From Clostridia bacterium (lineage in GTDB: Bacteria; Bacillota_A; Clostridia; Christensenellales; Aristaeellaceae): a stretch of 11,175 nucleotides of DNA. Location: contig JAFWQM010000049.1 in NCBI GenBank assembly GCA_017509065.1, forward strand, positions 1 through 11,175. The letters are read 5' to 3'. The notes beneath the pieces are model-generated. The model worked only from the letters and a program-made list of their open reading frames with translations. It made no database searches and was not told where the DNA came from. The translations under genes and the position numbers were made by a program. This document shows, piece after piece, positions 6,705 through 11,175 of this stretch. Within the stretch, counting starts at the first letter, position 1, and every line of letters begins with the position of its first letter.

Positions 6705-6715
6705 GTTCGCAAAGC

Positions 6716-7201
6716 TTACTGCTGCCCTAAATGGGTTTGCAGGGTTTGCAGATGGGACAGCAGGGTGGAGCGGGCGTCCAAGGTGGGGGAAGTGGATTGC
6801 AGGATCAGTTCCTCCAATGTTTCCAGATCGCTGTACAGGGTGGGGAAAACGTCGTCCGGCACCAGGCTGGCCCCTTTTCCGTCCAGGGACACGTTGATGG
6901 CGTTCAATTGCTCCATATAATAAATATATTGCCGCACCCGCCCGATGCGGGAGGAAGCGCTGGAAGTGACGATGCTGCCCAGCCGGTTCACCTCGTCAAT
7001 GGCGGAGGAACAGGTGCTGTACATGCGCTGGCGGATCTGCACCTGCACCTGATTGTGGTAGGACCTGCTGGGCACGTACAGCGCCCCGAGAACCACGGCG
7101 GCGGTCAAAAACACCGCGCAGGCGATCAGCAGCACCCGCCGCTGCAAACGCAGATCAGCGTTGGAGAGCTGCATGCGGGGCCGCGAATTCCGATACATCA
7201 T
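6716..7201 (-). CDS. Single-pass membrane protein of unknown function
   Basis: 161 residues from ATG 7201, or 160 from ATG 7198. AAGGAG at 7212-7207 lies 5 and 8 bases upstream of these, so either start is possible; the longer frame to 7285 begins inside the promoter and is rejected. A basic, Arg-rich cytoplasmic N-terminus (1-22) is followed by one strong hydrophobic helix VLLIACAVFLTAAVVLGALYV (about 23-43), then a mostly helical outer domain of some 118 residues with a Ser-rich stretch and a Leu-rich C-terminus (LSHLQTLQTHLGQQ). No cleavage site is obvious, so it is probably a signal anchor with the C-terminus outside. I do not recognise a family and see no catalytic motif. It stands alone, with its own promoter and terminator, divergent from the GPH symporter operon. 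That the gene is real is supported by the promoter, ribosome site and terminator. Confidence 0.75.
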   Translation of the reverse strand: MMYRNSRPRMQLSNADLRLQRRVLLIACAVFLTAAVVLGALYVPSRSYHNQVQVQIRQRMYSTCSSAIDEVNRLGSIVTSSASSRIGRVRQYIYYMEQLNAINVSLDGKGASLVPDDVFPTLYSDLETLEELILQSTSPTLDARSTLLSHLQTLQTHLGQQ

Positions 7202-7284
7202 AAGAACTCCTTCTTTCCCGAAAAAGTGGGAATGACACTGTTGTGATAACAGATTTTTGAGGCAATAGTGGGGATTGCGTTCCA

Positions 7285-7314
7285 ATTATAGCACAGTATG
7301 CTCCTATTCGTAAA
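7285..7314 (-). promoter_or_regulatory. Promoter of the minus-strand membrane protein gene
   Basis: On the minus strand: TTTACG (7314-7309), 18-base spacer, TATAAT (7290-7285) preceded by TGC, an extended -10. Predicted leader is about 77 bases. Confidence 0.65.
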
Positions 7315-7385
7315 GAGAAACGGCAAAACAAGTGGGTTTTCGACTTTTTTCGTCCGTCGCAGGCGGCGGCAGCTGTTTTTTTTGC

Positions 7386-7414
7386 TTGTCAAGAAATGTA
7401 CGATATGGTAAAAT
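7386..7414 (+). promoter_or_regulatory. Promoter of the GPH symporter operon
   Basis: TTGTCA (7386-7391), 17-base spacer, TAAAAT (7409-7414), about 32 bases of leader to the ATG at 7453. A run of eight T lies just upstream (7376-7383). No clear operator palindrome was seen. Confidence 0.72.
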
Positions 7415-7452
7415 TGTTACACAGATGAAATCTCAGAGAGGGGTAATTTACT

Positions 7453-8817
7453 ATGAGCGAAAAGAAGAAGCTTTCCAGAGGCAAGGTATGGTGCTTTGCC
7501 ATCGGCCAGTTCGGCTGGTCAATTTTGAGCGCGCTGATTTCCAGCTTCCTGGTCAGCTATTATCAGCCGGACCTGGCGACCCAGGCGGCGGGCCAGCCCA
7601 TTTTTATTCCACAGGGTCTGGTGATTTTCGGCATTCTCACCATTTTAGGCGCAATCACTTGGTTTGGCCGCATTTTCGACGCCGTCACCGATCCCTGGAT
7701 CGCCTCCCTGTCCGACCGGTGCAAATCCAAGGCCGGGCGGCGCATCCCCTTTATGCGTATCGCGGCCATTCCTTTTGCCGTGGCGACGGTGCTCACCTTC
7801 TGGAGCCCTGTGGGCAGCGAAAGCTGGCTGAACGCGGGCTTCCTGTTCCTGATGCTCACGCTGTTCTACCTGTTCATGACCATGTACTGCACGCCCTATA
7901 ACGCCCTGATCCCCGAATTGGGCACGGACCAAAAGACCCGCATGGCCATTTCCACCTCCATTTCCTTCACATTCATCGCCGGTATGGCGGTGGCCTACAT
8001 GGCCCCGGTGATCTGGGGCATGCTGGAGGGCGTGGTAGGGGACCGGGTGCTGGCCATTCGCGTCACCTTCACGGTCATGAGCCTGATCGGCTGCGTGTGC
8101 ATGTTCGTTCCAGTGTTCACCATCAAGGAAACGGATTACGTGATCGCCCAGCCCAGCCAGTCCACCGCCTTTTCCTCTTTAAAAGCGACTTTCCGCAACA
8201 AGGATTTCCGCATTTTCGTTGCCTCTGATATTATCTATTTCCTTGGCATCACCATGTTCCAGAACGCCATGCTGTATTTCGTCACGGCGCTGCTGAAGCT
8301 CCCCGAGGCCATGAGCACTACCTATTTCGTGGGCATGACGGCGCTGTCCGTGCTGTTCTACCCGCTGGTGAGCAAGCTGACCCCCAAAATGGGCAAGAAG
8401 AAGCTGATCCTGATCGCGTTCGGCATTTTCACCGTGGCTTTCGCCTATACCGCCACCTTGGGCGCGTTCCTGCCTGTGGACGCGGAAATTCAGGGCTATA
8501 TCCTTTGCGTGCTGGCCGCCCCGGCCATGGCCATTTTCGGCATCCTGCCCCAGGCGGTGGTGGCGGATATCGCGGAATGCGACGAGATCGAGACCAAGGA
8601 GAACCGAAGCGGCATGTTCTACGCCGCCCGCACCTTCTCCATGAAAATGGGCCAGGCGGTTGCCATGCTGCTGGTGACCAGTCTGGGCACCATCCGGCAG
8701 GATATTGGCCTCGGCTACCGCATTGTAGCCATCTGCGCGGCGGTGGTGTGCGTCATCGGCGGCCTGCTGTTCCTGGCTTACAATGAAAAACGGGTGTACA
8801 GCAAGATCATGAAATAA
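7453..8817 (+). CDS. GPH-family (MelB-like) sugar:cation symporter, MFS superfamily
   Basis: 454-residue membrane protein with about twelve hydrophobic helices, the usual size for glycoside-pentoside-hexuronide:cation symporters. These take up small glycosides with Na+ or H+. The family hallmark is in place after the second helix: FDAVTDPWIASLSDRCKS...GRRIPF, with Asp76 and Asp80 in the helix that lines the cation site and Asp88/Arg89 in the loop. The central loop between helices six and seven (about 230-250) carries ETDYVIAQPSQS as in relatives. A second-half signature ADIAECDEIETKENRSGMFYAARTF is also typical. GAGAGGGG at 7435-7442 provides the ribosome site and a promoter lies directly upstream. 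First gene of the operon with a hydrolase (16 bases on) and a GH29 fucosidase, so a fucosylated glycoside is a reasonable guess for the substrate; it cannot be fixed from sequence. Confidence 0.92.
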   Translation: MSEKKKLSRGKVWCFAIGQFGWSILSALISSFLVSYYQPDLATQAAGQPIFIPQGLVIFGILTILGAITWFGRIFDAVTDPWIASLSDRCKSKAGRRIPFMRIAAIPFAVATVLTFWSPVGSESWLNAGFLFLMLTLFYLFMTMYCTPYNALIPELGTDQKTRMAISTSISFTFIAGMAVAYMAPVIWGMLEGVVGDRVLAIRVTFTVMSLIGCVCMFVPVFTIKETDYVIAQPSQSTAFSSLKATFRNKDFRIFVASDIIYFLGITMFQNAMLYFVTALLKLPEAMSTTYFVGMTALSVLFYPLVSKLTPKMGKKKLILIAFGIFTVAFAYTATLGAFLPVDAEIQGYILCVLAAPAMAIFGILPQAVVADIAECDEIETKENRSGMFYAARTFSMKMGQAVAMLLVTSLGTIRQDIGLGYRIVAICAAVVCVIGGLLFLAYNEKRVYSKIMK

Positions 8818-8833
8818 TCCGGGAGTGATCAAA

Positions 8834-9826
8834 ATGGACGAGCGTTTCAATGCGGACGGGCTGGTTCTTTCGGAAAACTACGCCTCCACCATGGAAAAAG
8901 CCGTGCTGCCTTTCCTGAAACAGCGGGAACAGGCCCAAACCGTGGAAGGGCAGGGTGGAAAGCCCCTGTACTGCTTGCGCTATGACGCGGACGCGCCCAA
9001 GGGCACGGTGCTGGTGCTGCACGGGTTTACGGAATGCGCCGAAAAATTTGCGGAGCTTACGTATTCCCTGGTGCGGAACGGCTTTTCCGTGGTAGCCTAC
9101 GATCAGCGGGGCCACGGGCATTCCTGGCGGGACGACGCGGCGAAAAAGGACGTTTCCCTGACCCACGTGAGCGATTTCAACGAATACGAGCAGGACCTTT
9201 TGGCGGTTTGCGGCGCGGTGCTGAAAAAAATGCCCAAGCCCTGGATGATTTTCGCGCACTCCATGGGCGGGGCTGTGACGTCCCTGTTTTTGGAGCGCCA
9301 CCCGGACGTTTTCAGCCGGGCGGCCCTGTGCGCGCCCATGATCGCGGCCATTTTGGGCAACATCCCCGGCCCTGTGGTCAATGCCATGTGCCGCTGCTTC
9401 AAGTTGATCGGCATGGGCAGCAAGCGGGTGTTCATCTCCAAACCCTACGCTGGCCCGGAGGATTTCAATACCGGCTTTGCCACCAGCCGGGAGCGCTTTG
9501 ACTGGTATGACAAGGTGAAGCACGATCACAAGGAGTACTGGAATAACGGTCCCTCCTATTCCTGGACACTGGAAGCCATCAAGGTGACCAAATGGCTGTT
9601 GTCCCCCGGCGCGGCGGAAAAGATTGCCTGCCCCGTCAAGCTGTATACCGCCGATGAAGACGCCTGCGTATATCCAGAACTCCAGAAGCAGTTCATTAAC
9701 CGGGTGAAGCAGGGGGAATGGGCGCTTGTGAAGGGCTCCCGGCACGAAATTTACCGGTCCACCGACGACGTGCTGTTTCCCTGGTGGCACGATGTGCTGG
9801 CGTTTTTGAAGAAAGGCGCGGAATGA
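8834..9826 (+). CDS. Alpha/beta hydrolase, monoacylglycerol lipase/lysophospholipase type (Hydrolase_4)
   Basis: 330-residue cytoplasmic serine hydrolase, without signal peptide. Visible features: oxyanion strand VLVLHGFTE (His63-Gly64), YDQRGHGHS (89-97), nucleophile elbow AHSMGG with Ser143, the acid Asp276 in TADEDACV, and His304 in GSRHEIY, which together make a full catalytic triad in the right order and spacing. The elbow has Ala in place of the first Gly of the usual G-x-S-x-G. A cap region (about 185-260) contains Trp- and Tyr-rich segments. ATG 8834 is preferred over the in-frame GTG 8825, since GGGAG at 8821-8825 sits eight bases before the former. It follows the symporter by 16 bases and precedes a fucosidase, which suggests hydrolysis of an ester on an imported glycoside rather than lipid turnover; that is inference. 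Family call is firm, substrate unknown. Confidence 0.9.
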   Translation: MDERFNADGLVLSENYASTMEKAVLPFLKQREQAQTVEGQGGKPLYCLRYDADAPKGTVLVLHGFTECAEKFAELTYSLVRNGFSVVAYDQRGHGHSWRDDAAKKDVSLTHVSDFNEYEQDLLAVCGAVLKKMPKPWMIFAHSMGGAVTSLFLERHPDVFSRAALCAPMIAAILGNIPGPVVNAMCRCFKLIGMGSKRVFISKPYAGPEDFNTGFATSRERFDWYDKVKHDHKEYWNNGPSYSWTLEAIKVTKWLLSPGAAEKIACPVKLYTADEDACVYPELQKQFINRVKQGEWALVKGSRHEIYRSTDDVLFPWWHDVLAFLKKGAE

Positions 9827-9833
9827 ACAAGCA

Positions 9834-9867
9834 GGCAGACGGACAGCAAATGCCGTCTGCCGTTTTT
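9834..9867 (+). terminator. Terminator-like hairpin inside the operon
   Basis: GGCAGACGG (9834-9842), 10-base loop, CCGTCTGCC (9853-9861): a perfect 9-bp stem followed by GTTTTT. It lies between the hydrolase stop and the GH29 ribosome site, 13 bases before the GH29 ATG. Confidence 0.8.
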
Positions 9868-9880
9868 ATAGGAGGAAGCC

Positions 9881-11140
9881 ATGATAAAAGCTTTGCGGCC
9901 CAGCGAAAAACAATTGTGCTTCATGGATTGGGAATTCGGCGCGTTTTTTCATTTTGGTATCCGGAGCTTTTTTCCCGGCCATACGGACTGGGATAACAAA
10001 CCCATGCCGGCGGACGCGTTCAACCCGGATCGGCTGGACTGCCGCCAGTGGATCGGCACGGTGAAGGAGGCGGGGGCTGCTTATGCCATCTTAGTGTGCA
10101 AGCATCACGACGGCTTCGCCAACTGGCCCACAAAATATTCTCATTACAGCGTGCAGTATACGCCCTGGAAAAACGGAAAGGGCGACGTGGTGCGGGAGTT
10201 TGTGGACGCCTGCCAGGAATACGGCCTCAAAGTGGGTTTGTATTATTCTCCGGCCCAGTGGGGCGGAGAAACATCCTTCGGGGACGCGAAAACCTATGAT
10301 GATTACTTCATCGGCCAGATCACGGAGCTGCTTTCCGATTATGGAAAAATCGATTACCTGTGGTTCGACGGCTGCGGGTCGGAAAAGCACGAATTTGACA
10401 AACCGCGCATCATCCGGGCCATTCGTTCTTTGCAGCCTGATATCCTGATCTTCAACATGTGGGACCCGGATACCCGCTGGATCGGCAACGAGGACGGATA
10501 CGCCCCCATGAACAACCCGAACGTGCGCTCCGCCCTGGATTTTTCCGTGATGACCGCGGAAAAGGAAACGCTGGAGGAGGCCCGCTTTTTGCCCGCCGAA
10601 TGCGACTGCAAGCTGCGGGACACCTGGTTCGACTGCGCGGACAACGAGGACAGCATCAAAACGGCGGAAGAGCTCATGGGCATGTACGAAATGAGCGTGG
10701 GCCGGGGAGCCAATTTCCTGCTGAATTTGGGACCTAACCGCCACGGCCTGCTGAATGAAAAGGACCGGCTGCGGGTGCTGGAATTCGGCGCGCTGCTGAA
10801 AAAGCGCTATGGACATCCATTAGCGGCCTTCGGGGATATGAAAAAAGAAAGCGATCATACCTGGACGATCAGCCTGCGCGAGGGGGAAGCAAAGCCCCTG
10901 GTGAACCGGCTGGCGATCCGGGAGGACATGAGCGTGGGGGAGGCGGTTCGTTCCTTCCGGGTGTACGCCCAGCTGCCGGGGTACAGCGGGGAAAGCATCT
11001 GCGTGTACCAGGGTGAAACCATCGGCCACAAGGCCGTCTGCCTGTTCCCGGCCATCCGCACGGGCAAACTCGCCGTGGAAATCACAAGCGCGGAGGAAAC
11101 GGCGCGGCTGCGGGATATCCGGGCATATTTTGCTGAATAA
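9881..11140 (+). CDS. GH29 alpha-L-fucosidase, cytoplasmic
   Basis: 419 residues, no signal peptide. GH29 enzymes release alpha-linked L-fucose by a retaining mechanism. The TIM-barrel catalytic domain covers about residues 10-310: FGAFFHFGIRSF with His24, KHHDGFANWPTKYS (74-87) with the His75-His76 pair, GLKVGLYYSPAQW (115-127), and LWFDGCGSE with the probable nucleophile Asp163. The acid/base, which is variable in this family, cannot be assigned; Glu168 and the LPAECD segment are candidates. SVGRGANFLLNLGPNRHG is the typical barrel-closing motif. The last 100 residues look like a short beta-sandwich. Start ATG 9881 has AGGAGG five bases before it. A terminator-like hairpin separates it from the hydrolase, leaving no space for a separate promoter. 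Intracellular location beside a symporter points to cleavage of imported small fucosides. Confidence 0.93.
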   Translation: MIKALRPSEKQLCFMDWEFGAFFHFGIRSFFPGHTDWDNKPMPADAFNPDRLDCRQWIGTVKEAGAAYAILVCKHHDGFANWPTKYSHYSVQYTPWKNGKGDVVREFVDACQEYGLKVGLYYSPAQWGGETSFGDAKTYDDYFIGQITELLSDYGKIDYLWFDGCGSEKHEFDKPRIIRAIRSLQPDILIFNMWDPDTRWIGNEDGYAPMNNPNVRSALDFSVMTAEKETLEEARFLPAECDCKLRDTWFDCADNEDSIKTAEELMGMYEMSVGRGANFLLNLGPNRHGLLNEKDRLRVLEFGALLKKRYGHPLAAFGDMKKESDHTWTISLREGEAKPLVNRLAIREDMSVGEAVRSFRVYAQLPGYSGESICVYQGETIGHKAVCLFPAIRTGKLAVEITSAEETARLRDIRAYFAE

Positions 11141-11175
11141 ACTTAAAAAAAGAAGAGGGGGAGGAAGCCGGAACC
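11141..11175 (+). other. Window end with probable ribosome site of a next gene
   Basis: Purine-rich stretch after the GH29 stop contains GGGGGAGGAAGCC, nearly the same as the sequence before the GH29 ATG (GGAGGAAGCC). It suggests another + gene starting just beyond the window, but no start codon is visible. Confidence 0.4.

Noticed and set aside
8807..9790. 327-codon antisense frame over the alpha/beta hydrolase
   Set aside because: Shadow of a GC-biased gene with complete catalytic triad on the + strand; no start signals.

Overview
The window most likely comes from a gut- or rumen-type anaerobe of the Bacillota, class Clostridia. This rests on the GC-rich coding style, strong GGAGG-type ribosome sites, an acetate kinase, a GPH-family sugar symporter beside a GH29 fucosidase, and a large serine recombinase of the type common in clostridial mobile elements. 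No rRNA or other marker allows a genus call. The window looks like ordinary chromosome with one degraded mobile-element scar. I did not find a convincing new defence system, CRISPR array or RNA gene.

Region 1 (1-1602, +): the C-terminal part of a ResB-like protein followed closely by a CcsA/ResC heme-handling protein, i.e. a System II cytochrome c maturation pair. It is cut by the window edge.

Region 2 (1603-4058): an AT-rich gene-free stretch, then a large serine recombinase that has lost its catalytic N-terminus and carries a Pro at a normally catalytic Arg position, then a further gene-free stretch with two clear inverted repeats. I read this as the remains of an integrated element.

Region 3 (4059-6704): a LURP-one/YxjI-like protein (-) with a nine-Ser tail, divergent from acetate kinase ackA (+). 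Each has its own well-formed sigma-A-type promoter with a TTGCAA -35 box. A strong intrinsic terminator follows ackA, and a small flavodoxin-fold protein starts just after it.

Region 4 (6677-7290, -): a monocistronic single-pass membrane protein of unknown function, with its own promoter and a terminator shared with the flavodoxin end.

Region 5 (7386-11140, +): a probable carbohydrate operon driven by one good promoter: GPH cation symporter, alpha/beta hydrolase of the monoacylglycerol lipase/lysophospholipase type, then after a hairpin plus T-run a cytoplasmic GH29 alpha-L-fucosidase. The plain reading is uptake of a small fucosylated (perhaps acylated) glycoside, its deacylation, and release of fucose inside the cell. 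The substrate is not shown by sequence. In two places (ackA/flavodoxin and hydrolase/fucosidase) a terminator-like hairpin sits within about 25 bases of the next start codon, which suggests expression set by readthrough.
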